NCBI GenBank assembly: GCA_032718475.1
Contig: JAUCBJ010007424.1
Coordinates: 1 to 47,327, forward strand
Direction: 5' to 3'
Source: Nemertoderma westbladi
Lineage: Eukaryota > Xenacoelomorpha > Nemertodermatida > Nemertodermatidae
Length of the DNA: 47,327 nt
The notes under the pieces were generated by a model that saw nothing but the letters and a program-made list of their open reading frames with translations, was not told the origin of the DNA and did no database searches. Position 1 is the stretch's first letter. Every line of letters begins with the position of its first letter. A program made the translations under genes and the position numbers. Positions 1-10,806 of the stretch are shown here, piece by piece.

Positions 1-163
1 TCGCGGGTGGTAACAGTTGTCGAGTAAGGCAGGCATCGCGAGGTTAGGCTACGCGTAGGTGATACGCAGCGATTGGCTGAAGGCAAGAATACTGTTGGTG
101 ACAGATGGTCATTAAACACCACAATTTAGCACCGGAATTTGGCATTTTTTAATTGCCTCCGAG

Positions 164-1015
164 ATGTGGCCCGTAGCCCAGGCTAGGGAGGACTATGCTG
201 GGGTCACCTCTTCCTCTACTACTTCTACCCTAACGGCAGATTACTATGTAGGTGTGTTGTCCACCCCCCAGGATAAATTAGGAGCACAAGGTATAAGGTC
301 AGTAAAAATGGTGGCTATAAAGAACTTCGCTACTACCCAAGCAGACCCTTATAATTGGGACGAGGATGAGAGCATCCAACATCTTAAGATACCTCGATTC
401 CAGACAGATTATCCTGGAGTGCAAATACTCATCGGCCAAAACGCGCATGAGGTGCTCGAGACATTGGAGAAACGGCCTGCTCAACCGCAGCCACTACAAA
501 CCTATGCGGTAAGAACTAGAGTAGGTTGGTACTTCACTGGCCCTTCCCGTAGAACTCTCAAAGAGAGATTACCTCAACAACAGGTATACCAAGTAAAGGA
601 ATGGGAAGTGGAGAGCAGTGATGTGGACGATCCAACTGAGGAAACAACATACTCCTCAGATAATGACGATATTAACTCCAATGTAGATCAATGGAGACAT
701 TGCCTTGGGACGATTAATCCAGCCGACATCGCTTCCAGAGGAGCAACTCCTCAAGAACTGATAGATACTCCAGGCTGGTTAGGTGGATCCGACTTCTTAA
801 GTAAAGAAGAAGAAGAATGGCCTCCTCATCTTACCCCGGTGAAGATTAGACAGGCCAAGGGAGCGGAGAAAGTAACACAACAACTCAATCGCCCAGCTAG
901 TCGTTTATGTTTACTGGAAAGAGACCGAAAACTGTCCGGAAACTATGGAAGGCAAGATACTCTTCCTACGACCACTTCCCTAATCCGACAAATATCTAGG
1001 GACTCCATAACGTAA
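164..1015 (+). pseudogene. BEL/Pao retrotransposon polyprotein remnant, internally deleted
   Basis: A 283-residue open frame from ATG 164 to TAA 1015. Residues about 75-130 resemble the aspartic-protease-like region of BEL/Pao Pol (an ILIG motif, then GWYFTGP). Near residue 175 the frame jumps to WRHCLGTINPADIASRG, the motif between RNase H and integrase in BEL/Pao elements, followed by WLGGSDFLSKEEEEWP. Near residue 240 it jumps again to NRPASRLCLLE, which is like the extreme C-terminal tail of Pol. Reverse transcriptase, RNase H and the integrase core are therefore missing, yet the joins keep the frame. A full Pol would be well over 1,000 residues. The family call is from remembered motifs. 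The deletions are inferred from motif order. It could be a non-autonomous derivative or a reverse-transcribed spliced RNA. Confidence 0.6.
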
Positions 1016-1032
1016 TAACATATGGAGTGGGC

Positions 1033-1446
1033 GTGTGACTATATCATTTTATATTTGTTTTTATTTTATATTTATGTATGTATTAGTATGTAATTTTATT
1101 ATAATCGTTTCCTTTAATTTTATTTTAGTAAAATGTTATTTTAGTGATTATTTAGTAGATTAGTGCAATATATTAGTGTTTATTACGTACGTAATTACTT
1201 ATAATATATTTAGTGCGACGGCGAGAAATAATTATTTTTTCTCTTTCCTTACTGTCCGTATCATATTATAAATACGTGACTACAGTAAGATGAAATGTCC
1301 GTACTTATTAAAGTACAATAAAGCCACTACTATATTCAAGTATTATTGTTAGGCAGAGTATTAGGAATGCAAAGTTCAGATCCTCGTGTCTCGGCTAAAC
1401 CAAGCTCTGGGTAGACCTTGGAAACGACTTGCCTCTTCACACTGAC
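1033..1446 (+). repeat. Possible 3' LTR of the BEL/Pao remnant
   Basis: Just downstream of the Pol remnant, a purine-rich GGAGTGGGCG precedes TGTGACTATATC. The segment contains TATAAA at 1267-1272 and AATAAA at 1317-1322 and could end at CACTGACA near 1446. TG...CA ends, promoter and poly(A) signal are the expected LTR layout. No second LTR is in the window for comparison, so both borders are guesses. Confidence 0.3.
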
Positions 1447-2645
1447 ATTGCTTCGTGCGATATTGCTCTTCTACCTTATATTAAATAATACATATAGTAG
1501 CGTGATGTCCCTCTAACAGTAGCGTAAAACGCAAATAAATCTGTTAAACCTTTTGACCATCTGTAATTCTAGTTGATTAAGATATCGCGGCACCCACCGA
1601 TATACTTGAAAGACAAATTCTAGAATCAATGGTTAACGTCTCCAGACAAGTTCTGAAATAAATCGGTGCCCATCTTAAATATTAATTTAATATTTATTAA
1701 AATCTGTAAAATTAAGATCCTTTAAAATTTCTAGTCAATTAAGATATCGCAGCACTTACCGATACTCTTAAAAGACAATTTTATAGAATTAAGGATCCTC
1801 AGTCCCCGGACATGCTCTGGAATAAAAATTGTGTCAATTTTAACATCAAATAATAAAATTCACGGGAATAAATTTAAATTCATATTTTAAATGAATTTCA
1901 CAAATTGTCATTTTGTGCAATTTATAACATTCCCAAAATTCCATTAATTAATAGATCATGGGAGCGGAGATTCATCCTATTGAGTGTATTAGAGTGCGAG
2001 AATCCCCAACATATAGTCAATAGCCGATAAAATTAATAAAATCATGCATAAAGAGGATATTGACAATTAAAGAATTATTATTAAATAGCATCCCAGATCT
2101 GTATGCATGAGAATTACCCTAATTCTACCGCTAGCATTCCATAATGTCACCATAGCAACACCCACGCTAGAATTAGAAGCAAGTTAAAAGAACAATAGAA
2201 AGCTTGTCCCATTGCCTAGCATAGAGAATACATAGCACACTGTTAGTATCCAAAGATACACAGTAATAACGTGACATTCTGGAAGGCACTGACTAACGGA
2301 CAAATGGCCTGTATGTGTACAATTGGTGACAGTTGTGTGGAATTTGTGCATTTATAGGTGAATGTTACTGCTAAAGTATGTTTACAATAGCTAGTCGCAA
2401 TTGTGAAAGTAGCCCAACTCTCCTATAGAAAGAACCTAAAGTGGATTCAAGCCTTTGGGACGGACAGTGGAGTGACTTGTGCCGGTTATCGTTGTCTTGC
2501 TGTTGCTACATGTTTGCGTAAACACCGCGACGACGGTACATCGGCGCTGAGAATCCCACTGTCCGGGGGCGAAGAGAGGTAGGCAGCGACGCCCGCTCGC
2601 CTAAACATAAACTCATTACAATATTAATAAACTCAGATAGCAGAT
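1447..2645. other. AT-rich non-coding stretch with one diverged tandem duplication
   Basis: No convincing gene. Two diverged copies of a roughly 160-bp unit start at about 1569 and 1731; both contain ATTAAGATATCGC, then GATA, then AGACAA. The last 150 bases before 2646 are locally GC-richer (CACTGTCCGGGGGCGAAG) and could be the leader of the following ORF. Confidence 0.5.
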
Positions 2646-4093
2646 ATGACGGAGTTGATAGAAGATGATCTTGGTATCAGGGAGCGATATACTCTACCTT
2701 TACAAGCATTTGTGGATAGCTTGATATGCGGTGAAGCCGATCCAACCATTACGGAGGACGATGGTCGTTATATCGAACCGCCGATGTCCCAAGAGCAACT
2801 TACGCGTGAATTGGACTATCGAAAATTCACCGCTCGCTATACGCATCGTAATGGTACGTATATGGACTTCCTAACTACCGGCCATCCTATCGATTTACAT
2901 GATACGGACGATGTAGACACCGAAAGGGAAATGGTTCTATTTAAATATCATACCCAGCGGAGTCGTAACGATAAACCGAGAATAGATCACGAAAATTATA
3001 TTCGTAACAGACTGAGAAGACGAACCAATATGCCTAGAATCTGAGGAGATTCAGCCTATCGTGCCCGGAACAACGACAACGATTACCTCCTAGAATGGTA
3101 TCAAGGTCCACAGTGTCTCACTGCGTACGATTATCGCCATGCCAACTATGTTTCTCGGCAACGTTGTCGGTTATGCGCATCGAGAGACCATGTTACGCCC
3201 ATGGACACAAACATCCGCTGTTTCTATTTCCACGAACAACCGGCGATGGAAATTTATTGCGCGTATTGCAGACTCAATAACTTGCACATTTTTGCGGTTT
3301 GCCCTCAATTTATGACTCAATGTCACCGTTGTCGGCTAAAGGGACACGCCAGTTTCGATTGCCCTTTTAATCACGATTTAGAAAGCGTAGATGAAATGAT
3401 CACACTACGTTACATCAGAGCTTGGGAAGCGAACGCTGATTTACATTGTGATTCGCGCCATCGCTATTATCCTGGACGCGCTTACGAAGGAGTTTATGCG
3501 TTCCATCCTTATCTATTCGCTTCTGTCGAACAGAAATCACGCATATCGAGTTACGAACTACTGAAGCGCGTCGGAGAATGTATTTCAACCAAGTTCGTAC
3601 GCAAATTTCTCAGGAGTGTTAATCCTAGCGACCTTCATTCCTATAGCTTAATCAATTATATCCGTCAGGACCCGGACTATGGAGACTTATTTGTTAACTC
3701 ACACCCCGAGTTACAGGAAGTATATCGACGGCCTTATGAATACCGAGCCTGCGAACGCGAGTTGGAAAGAACCATTAAACCCGGAGGTTTCTAACTGCCT
3801 ATGGTCCACCCACGGCTCTCGTTCAGACCACTCGTAAAGGACCCGTAAGAGCGGCTGTCTTAAAACGAGCTCTCAAAGCCGTTAGACCCCTCTCCCCCGA
3901 CGTTGATGTCAATCAACCCGGTACTTCGACTGGCGGATACACCGACCATAATCCTACACCCTCTGATGCAATTATATTGCACCCTTCACCCAGGAGTTAT
4001 AGCCCTCCTTGTAAAGTGGCCCGCCCCAAAGAGAAAAAGACTCTGGCTAGCTTTAAAAAACTGCGTAAACGCCGTCCGCGTAAGAAAGACTAA
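2646..4093 (+). pseudogene. Unrecognised zinc-knuckle protein ORF, broken by one TGA and one frameshift
   Basis: Three open segments read as one protein of about 480 residues. Segment 1 runs from ATG 2646, with an in-frame TAA just upstream, to a TGA at 3042-3044. Segment 2 continues in the same frame to TAA 3792-3794. Segment 3 lies in the -1 frame, from about 3779 to TAA 4091-4093. Segment 2 holds paired-cysteine motifs: CRLCASRDH, then CAYC followed by H and C (C-x2-C-x5-H-x4-C), then CHRCRLKGHASFDC, a standard C-x2-C-x4-H-x4-C knuckle. The last two, joined by CP-x5-C, loosely recall a Nanos-type double finger. Segment 3 ends in a strongly basic tail. I do not recognise the family. A retroelement Gag/ORF1 or a decayed host gene are both possible. 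The TGA follows ATC and could be a CGA-to-TGA transition. Confidence 0.5.
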
Positions 4094-4439
4094 TTGTTTA
4101 GAGTATTTACGTATATTAGAAACTGTGATTTTGTATATTTTATAGACTCAAATCCCATTTTCTGGGAGCGGTGTAAAAGCTTCTGTGGGATATAACTGGC
4201 CCTTTTGCTTTGCAATCCAGTTTCCCCCCAGGCGCTGGAATACTCTAAAAAGCTTTCTAACTATATATATATCCCCCTCGCCCGCAAGGTACCGTTATAG
4301 GTGTTTTAACGGACATAAACGTCATTCTTCTATATGTGTGCTTTGGCGGACATGGTAAGGCAAAAAACCCGCAATGCGTAAAATACCCTGGCACAGCTTA
4401 GCCTTGATGATTCAGATTACGACATCTAACAGCTGGTTG

Positions 4440-5450
4440 CTGACATGGAAACGGCCATTGGACACATGGTTCTTTGTTTAGCTTAACAGCCAATCAGAGC
4501 GATTTTTTCTGTCGATGTGGAGATATTTGGCCGATCATGCTAGGAGTGTTCAGTCTTACTGGTTTTTCTTGTTACTGTTGTGTTGTTTCTATCTAGGCCA
4601 AGAACACCGGCTCTAGAGTCAACTCGTTTTCATACTTTAGAAGAAACATTAGTAGGCTTAAATTATAGAGCGTATAACTGTTATCATAACATAACAATCA
4701 GTGCATAACAATCGGTGCAACTCCGTTCAGTCTTGCATTATCGGTTCAACATACATTGTTGTGCTGCTGTTTGCTGTTGTCATATTTTGTATCAGTTGGT
4801 TGAATATTATTTGGAGAACATCTATAAAGAACCCAAATTTCCCAATTTTCTTGATACACTACAGGTTAGAGAGACAGGCTATATATAACAATTGCGACTT
4901 ATGTTATCGTGGTTTGTAGTGAACCTAATGCTATTTGATAGACACTACATAGGTCAATTGCTGTTCTCTTTATGTGTGATCAAATTCATTGACGGTCGGC
5001 AGATTAGTGTGCAGTATTGTGCGATACCGGTAGTGTGCATGATTGTGACTGATAACAAAGCATTTCCTAAAGAATGCGCCTTATACGTGAATCATAAGCC
5101 TTACCGTTGCGTGTAGTATAAGTCATAGCTCTGTTTACTTAGGTAGAGCGCCACGTCCTAAAGGAACTGTTAATATTTCCCGAAAGTGAATAATATTTGT
5201 CAGAAATTACTTATTAACGATCAATCGAATAATACAGTAGGCTTCACTGCAATAATAAAATTTAAGCCACATCCGAACCCAGTCTCCCGGGAATATCCAG
5301 CGGGTGAATGGACGCGCACTAGGCTGGCTTCGGCTAATGTTGTGTTTATTGGTATTAAATATTTGTCAATTTCTAAAGTCTATTTATAAACCAAAAGACA
5401 TATAAATTTTGGCAGGTTAAACTGCTAAAGGTCTTCAAAAGCGCGTACAG
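4440..5450 (+). repeat. Dispersed repeat, copy A
   Basis: This stretch aligns by eye along its length with 40,860-41,835. Shared blocks include CAGCCAATCAGAGCG near the start, GAGCGCCACGTCCTAAAGGA, TCTCCCGGGTATATCCAGCG-type sequence, and GGTTAAACTGC-AAAGGTCT at the end. It lies directly downstream of the zinc-knuckle ORF and upstream of a GC-rich retroelement fragment. It might be an LTR or UTR of an unknown element. No terminal structure was resolved. Confidence 0.6.
4901..5116 (+). CDS. Small ORF conserved between two repeat copies (copy A)
   Basis: A 71-residue frame from ATG 4901 to TAG. The homologous ATG in the second repeat copy (41,312) opens a 64-residue frame. The shared core includes WF-VNLMLFDR, RQISVQYCA, then DN-AFPKECA-YVN. 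A 6-nt length difference in the middle keeps the frame, and stops are near the same place. No domain recognised. Conservation could be chance persistence in young copies; many codon differences change the amino acid. Confidence 0.3.
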   Translation: MLSWFVVNLMLFDRHYIGQLLFSLCVIKFIDGRQISVQYCAIPVVCMIVTDNKAFPKECALYVNHKPYRCV

Positions 5451-6250
5451 CTTATCTGCCAAGGCAGTCAGCTCACCTTGTCGCATTGGGGACCCGAGTG
5501 TTAGGGTGTTTACTGAGGCTAGTCTAGTGACTTGCCTCAGATTCACCAATGGCTTTGTTGGTCGGGGTGGAACATGAGAGTAGCCTCCAACTCCAGAATC
5601 CCTCTCCCCATCACAATCTGGCCTCCCTGGTGACCCAGGGTTTGGGCCAGAAAGGTCATCAGGAAAGGGACTCAAAGAATTGTTGGCTGCTCTCTCTCCA
5701 GTAGGGGGTGAGACAGGCAGCCGGTCAGGAGTTAACTGACGCCTGTGAGGCCGATTGTGTCCGGTAATTCCACTGGCCTCTAGTGGCCGGACCTCCGCAT
5801 TGCTAATGTAATCCATAGTGGGGGTTGGGGGGTGCTTTTTTGCCGAGTCAGCTCTCGGGGCAAATACCACACCCTGGTTTGCCATTCCACAGGGTGGGTG
5901 TCGCAATGGAGTCAGATATGAGGCCCATCACCCATATCTACTCTGGCGTACATGACCCACCATTGGCTGTTGCAGCTCATCTGCTGGGTCATGCCCTGTA
6001 CCCTTGCTGCCAGGTGCAGGTCGCAGTGAAGTGCCCTCAGAGTGGACATGAGAACACTCTACTCCTAACCAGCCATTGGTAGATCACCATCTGCCTGGTC
6101 AGGCCATATACCCCTGCAGCCAAGTATATGGGTCCTTAATCCAGGACCAAGGGCGTCCTTATCCCAGAACGAAGGGGGTCCTAGATACAGGACCAGATTT
6201 GCCCTAGTAAGAGGGTCTATGCAGCTACAGGTGGCACCTCCTTTATGCTG
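5373..6250 (-). mobile_element. Probable 5' fragment of a non-LTR retrotransposon (minus strand)
   Basis: This block is clearly GC-richer than its flanks. On the minus strand an open frame (first ATG at 5885, stop near 5373) encodes a proline/serine-rich stretch followed by TRLASVNTLTLGSPMRQGEL, which resembles the first strand of apurinic-type endonucleases in non-LTR elements. It is then cut off where dispersed repeat A begins. Upstream of the ORF, 5,910-6,200 contains two diverged units of roughly 100 bp sharing a CCAATGG-type core and GGCC/GGGC-TGACC-CAG-AGATG, as in tandem 5' UTR monomers. The assignment rests on one short motif and context. Confidence 0.35.
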
Positions 6251-6397
6251 CATGGAGGTGGCAAGTTTTCTTGATCAATGACCTAGAATACCTGACCTGA
6301 CCTTAAAGATACGGCAGCGAATTTTAGAGATGAATATACATTTTTCCAGGTGAATAATTACTATAATTATAGTCTGTTCGAGAACGGAATACACAGA

Positions 6398-6533
6398 GAA
6401 TATCACCTGTTCTAAGAGTGATATACGATATATCAACCTGAAGCAAATAAACTTTAAAGTATATTAACGTTAAATAAAGTTTATTTGCTGAAGGTTGATA
6501 TATCGTATATCACTCCTAGAACAGGTGATATTC
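6398..6533. repeat. Imperfect palindrome with about 55-bp arms
   Basis: The left arm begins GAATATCACCTGTTCT near 6398 and the right arm ends with its complement AGAACAGGTGATATTC near 6533. Inner arms include GTGATATACGATATATCAA and AGCAAATAAACTTTA. The loop is short and AT-rich. A small fold-back or MITE-like insertion is possible; no target duplication was identified. Confidence 0.7.
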
Positions 6534-7085
6534 TGTTTATCACATGTGTTCGAACTTATTGAACACGAAGAGGGCCATAGCGAACCCCACTCCACAATTT
6601 AGTATTTTCTTCTCCAATTTTTTTATTATAGCTTGTACTTGTTGCTTTTTGTGTAGAAATCGTTCTAGAATATGCTAGCTATTTATTTTGAAAAAATGAA
6701 CCCTCAGTTACAAATATTTGTTATTCCAGAACATATTTTGGAAAAATATCTTGATTATATTTTAAACACAGGGGAACGATTAATTATACACCACCTAAAG
6801 CCGCGTTCACACTAAAAGAGTCAAAGTCAAAAAAAAATAAATGTATGATTTTTTAATATCGAACATTGTGTAGGGCCTACACAAAATATTAAAAATATCA
6901 AAATCTAGCTAGTATACTATATCATTTTTGTAATTAAAAGAAGCAATTAATTAGTAATATTTACAAGTTTCAACTAATTTTTCAATATAGCTAACTGTAT
7001 ATCACACGGTGTGATATTGATATACAATATATCAACCGCTAAAAATAAGTGAGAACGTGTGATAAACCTGTAAACGGATATAATA

Positions 7086-7144
7086 CCTGAAGCAAATAAT
7101 ACCGAAGTACAGTATGTAGTTATACATGATTTATTTGCTGGAGG
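7086..7144. repeat. Second short inverted repeat related to the 6.4-kb palindrome
   Basis: CCTGAAGCAAATAA at 7086 is mirrored by TTATTTGCTGGAGG ending at 7144, and the same AGCAAATAA/TTATTTGCT core is in the 6398-6533 palindrome. A separate small palindrome (TATCACAC/GTGTGATA) lies near 7000-7016. The shared termini suggest one family of tiny inverted-repeat elements. Confidence 0.5.
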
Positions 7145-7389
7145 CCGTTACTGCTCACAAAAGCAAAAACAAAAAGTTGCAGCTGTACCGGTATGTACGA
7201 CTAGAGGAGAGGACAGGAGGATCACTGCATTACCAGATTACAGCATTAGAGTAGGCTACTGAACGAAACCATAACTACAGAACTACTGCACTGCAGCACT
7301 GACCGAACTGTACTGAACTACTGGTACCAAACAGCCAGGCCAGACTACTTCTGTACTTGACTACAATCAGACAATGTAGCAATGGCAGA

Positions 7390-9414
7390 ATGGACCGGGA
7401 GCAAGTAGAGCGAGAGTTCGAATGTTCCGTATGTCTACGACTTTTACATCAGCCTCGAGTTTTGATCAACTGCTCCCACTGTTTCTGTTACAAATGTGTA
7501 ATAAAATTTTCTAAACAACGCGGTGATGGATTTTCGTTGGAATGTCCACGTTGTCGGAATTCCACCGAGGTTGAGAAACTGGATTCTTTGCCGACAGTAA
7601 ATCATGTCGTCACTTCTATGATTGATATGATTCGAAAAGAAAAAACATGCGACGAGTGCGGAAAAAACAAAGGAACTAATCCCTGCGAACGTTGCGAGAC
7701 CGAATTGTGCAGAAAGTGCGAACCTTACCACGTCTGTGTCGCCAATCCACCTAATTCGGGAGCAGCTGGAGAACCGACGGGATGCTGGTCTAATGACGTA
7801 GATCTCCATAAACAAGGAGCTGTTGGTGGATCTAAAGAACCGGATCCCGATCTGTGCCTAATCCACGGTCTAAACAAACGCCATTATTGCGAGAAATGCG
7901 AATGTGTTGTTTGTCGCCAATGTCATTCCGTTGACGATGTTTCTAAAGATCACGAGGTCGGATATACGAACGAAGTCTGTAATTCAATCAGACGAAACTT
8001 AGTAGAAGGTCCGGGAAAGTTGAGAACACGATTGGAGACTAAACTAACAGTGTTGGAGGGAATTCTGGGGGATTTAGATGACGTCACTAAAGTTTCCACC
8101 GACGACATCCGCAAACACTTACAATATTTATACAACGAATTAAAATCAGCCGAAGATACAATGATAAAGCAGGTCCGGGATTTAAATACCAAAATGGCGG
8201 GAAAAATATCAGCAGCGCAGGAAATTCTCGCTAATATCGAAATTCCTGAAGAAAACGAATATTATAAGAAGATAAAGAATTCCGAGTTGATCAAAGAAAT
8301 AGCGGAAGCCAAGAAGATCCTAAAGAAATATAAAGAAATCGAGCAGCGGATTTCTGAGATCGAAGTTGTAGAGGTACCGGAAATTCGTTTCGTTCCGGTC
8401 GAGTTACAGAAGGACCTGGAAGGGATTACCGGCCGCGTTGATATTTTAGATAGCGGCGATGGAGGAGAGAAGATGGCGGTTCCAGTAGAAGAACTGGAGG
8501 TTGAGAAACGTTTTGACCTCCACCAATACGAAGATATTTTATTAAGAGATCCGCCGCTAAAGGAAACATGTCGGATCGACTGCCGGAGAATGGGAATCGG
8601 TAAAGTCGGTACCATTGGTGGTGGCGATAGGAACCTGGGGATAACCGATTCCCTAACTAACAGGATTTATATTTACGAATTCAACGACGACGAGTATTTA
8701 TCTCTACGTGGTGAACCTATTATTCTTGAATCCGACTGCAACGCCGAAAAGAAACAGATTAAGTTTCTAGATAATTACTACGAGGAAATCTGGATCGCCG
8801 CAACGGAAGAATGTGTATTTGTAATAAACCCAGACGGAGGTGATGTCAAACATTTGTGTCTTGGTAAAGAGAGATACCGGGGTCAACCAATAGGCCCAAT
8901 GGTCGGTATCCATGGTGATTATGTGCTAATGTCAAACAACTGCGTGATTAAACTGGACCTGCGCGATTGTTCTAAGGAATGGATATCCCGTATCGAAGAA
9001 CCCGGGAAACTCCTTACCATCGGTTTTTTTATATATATGGCCGATTTAATCGTCGGATTATTCCAACCTAACAAACATAAGTTATCCATATGTTTCTATA
9101 AGGTTACCGGCACCGGACCCAACGTTACTCTCGTATTGGATAGAAGGCTATTCGTTCTAGATTGCGGTAAATCCATCCCTATTGGGGTGGTGGAACTACT
9201 GCAGAATCCGTCATTGTATTTCTTGGTTCCTCTAGAAGAAGAAGGGAATCATTATCTGGGGGTTTATAAAGACGATACAAACGTAACTAAAGTATCCCGA
9301 TTGGGTGCCGTGCCGGTATACGGGTTCGGTGGGATGGCTATTGTGAATAATAATAGTGGATTCTTTCTGTACGAAACTCTTAGTAACAGTTTACTTTATA
9401 TTAAATATAACTAA
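7390..9414 (+). CDS. TRIM-like RING/B-box/coiled-coil protein, single exon
   Basis: A 674-residue protein, taking ATG 7390 as start because the longer upstream frame has no ATG. A C3HC4 RING finger is visible: C12, C15, C28, H30, C33, C36, C52, C55. A B-box1-like cysteine cluster spans residues 87-114, and B-box2 has C156, H159, C167, C170, C175, C178 and H188. A charged heptad-like coiled coil covers about 200-320. The C-terminal 270 residues have no SPRY signature; repeated beta-rich segments (GDRNLGITDSLTNRIYIYEF and similar) suggest a propeller-like fold. By family knowledge, TRIM proteins are RING E3 ubiquitin ligases, cytoplasmic or nuclear, often expanded as intronless copies in marine invertebrates. 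The substrate cannot be told. No obvious TATA box is seen upstream. The frame is intact to TAA. Confidence 0.85.
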   Translation: MDREQVEREFECSVCLRLLHQPRVLINCSHCFCYKCVIKFSKQRGDGFSLECPRCRNSTEVEKLDSLPTVNHVVTSMIDMIRKEKTCDECGKNKGTNPCERCETELCRKCEPYHVCVANPPNSGAAGEPTGCWSNDVDLHKQGAVGGSKEPDPDLCLIHGLNKRHYCEKCECVVCRQCHSVDDVSKDHEVGYTNEVCNSIRRNLVEGPGKLRTRLETKLTVLEGILGDLDDVTKVSTDDIRKHLQYLYNELKSAEDTMIKQVRDLNTKMAGKISAAQEILANIEIPEENEYYKKIKNSELIKEIAEAKKILKKYKEIEQRISEIEVVEVPEIRFVPVELQKDLEGITGRVDILDSGDGGEKMAVPVEELEVEKRFDLHQYEDILLRDPPLKETCRIDCRRMGIGKVGTIGGGDRNLGITDSLTNRIYIYEFNDDEYLSLRGEPIILESDCNAEKKQIKFLDNYYEEIWIAATEECVFVINPDGGDVKHLCLGKERYRGQPIGPMVGIHGDYVLMSNNCVIKLDLRDCSKEWISRIEEPGKLLTIGFFIYMADLIVGLFQPNKHKLSICFYKVTGTGPNVTLVLDRRLFVLDCGKSIPIGVVELLQNPSLYFLVPLEEEGNHYLGVYKDDTNVTKVSRLGAVPVYGFGGMAIVNNNSGFFLYETLSNSLLYIKYN

Positions 9415-10285
9415 ATCAGCTACACCTATCGATAAATTGAGTTTTAACTCGCTAACTATATATAACTGTTTACTTAACTCTTTCTTTCATTTAATACAGG
9501 CTCCAGTCTATGTCCCCGTATTTTATATATGACTGAGCTACCCCACATAGATATTTAGTAAAGATATGAGAAATTATAAAAAATTTTCACCAAACGGTTC
9601 CACTGTTTTTTTAGAGGGTCTTAACCCTATTACCACTGGGGTGTTTTGACCATTAGCACCACTACTGGGGGGGGGGGGGGGGGGGGGCGATTCGGCCCAC
9701 CCACTATATTTTTGTAATCGTCCAATGAAATCATACAAAATTTGGGCTGTTGGTAAAACAACTATAGCTGAACACTACCAAACCTTAAAAAGTTAAAATT
9801 TCATAAGCAGTGACTCATAATTTTGATGAAAATAAAAGTAGTCTCAGGACAAAATTACAAAATTTTTCGTTTTCTAAAAACTAATAGTGTGGCAGTGTTG
9901 GCTTGATTTAGTAGGTTTTTCAAGACGCTGAATCGAATGTGATTATATTCCATTTCCAAAAATTGAAGTGGATGCTATTTTTCGTGCACCTAAGAAGTGG
10001 CACTTCAAACTTTGAAAAATTAGATATTCAGAAAATGCCCCTAATTTTTTTATTTCAACGCATTTTTTATAGGTTTTCTGGGCCGCTGAATCGATTGAAA
10101 GTAATATAGAAGCCTGAAGACTTAGAGGTTAGCCATTTTTTGAAATCAAAACTTTAGTGTTTTTTCCGAATAAAGTAATTTTGAAAATTTGAAGTGCCAC
10201 GCCCTAATTTTGGTGCACCGAAAATTACGTACACTCGTCGGTAAACCGACTTTCGAGGCGCCAAACAACAATTATTTTTCTATAA
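9415..10285. other. AT-rich 3' flank of the TRIM-like gene with a poly-G run
   Basis: No gene seen. It contains a G-run of about 20 bases near 9667-9687 and AT-rich, possibly decayed repeat sequence. Two loosely similar sentences around CGCTGAATCGA (near 9930 and 10085) suggest an old internal duplication. Confidence 0.5.
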
Positions 10286-10806
10286 GCTCCCCACCCATCC
10301 ACTGCTCCCCACCCATCCACTGCTTCCTACCCATAAATTGCTCCCCGCCCATCCATTGATCCCCACCCATCCATTGCTCTCCACCCATCCATTGCTCCCC
10401 ACACATCCATTGCTCCCCACCCATCCACTGCTCTCCACCCATCCATTGCTACCCACCCATCCATTGCTCCCCACCCATCCATTGCTCCCCACCCATCCAT
10501 TGCTCCACACCCATCCATTGCTCACCACTCATCCATCCCTCCCACCCATCCATTGCTCCCCACCCATCTATTGCTTCCCACCCACCCATTGCTCCCCACC
10601 CATCCATTGCTCCCCACCCATCCATTTCTCCCCACCCATCCATTGCTCCCCACCCATCCATTGCTCCCCACCCATCCATTAATTGCTCCCCACCCATCCA
10701 TTGCCCCCCAACCATCCATTGATCCCCATCCATCCATTGCTTCCCACCCATCCGTTGCTCCCCACCCATCCATTGCTCCCCACCCATCCATTGCTCCCCA
10801 ACCATT
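10286..10806. repeat. 18-bp satellite, block 1
   Basis: Tandem copies of CCATCCATTGCTCCCCAC with single-base variants. Because 18 is a multiple of three, several frames on both strands stay open and spell repeated THPLLP- or GWVGSN-like peptides; these are not genes. The block ends where a retrotransposon tail (poly-T on the plus strand) begins at 10,808. The array resumes at 15,779. Confidence 0.95.

Noticed and set aside
3903-4145. 80-codon plus-strand frame with an ATG
   Set aside because: It overlaps the better supported, basic C-terminal segment of the zinc-knuckle ORF in another frame.
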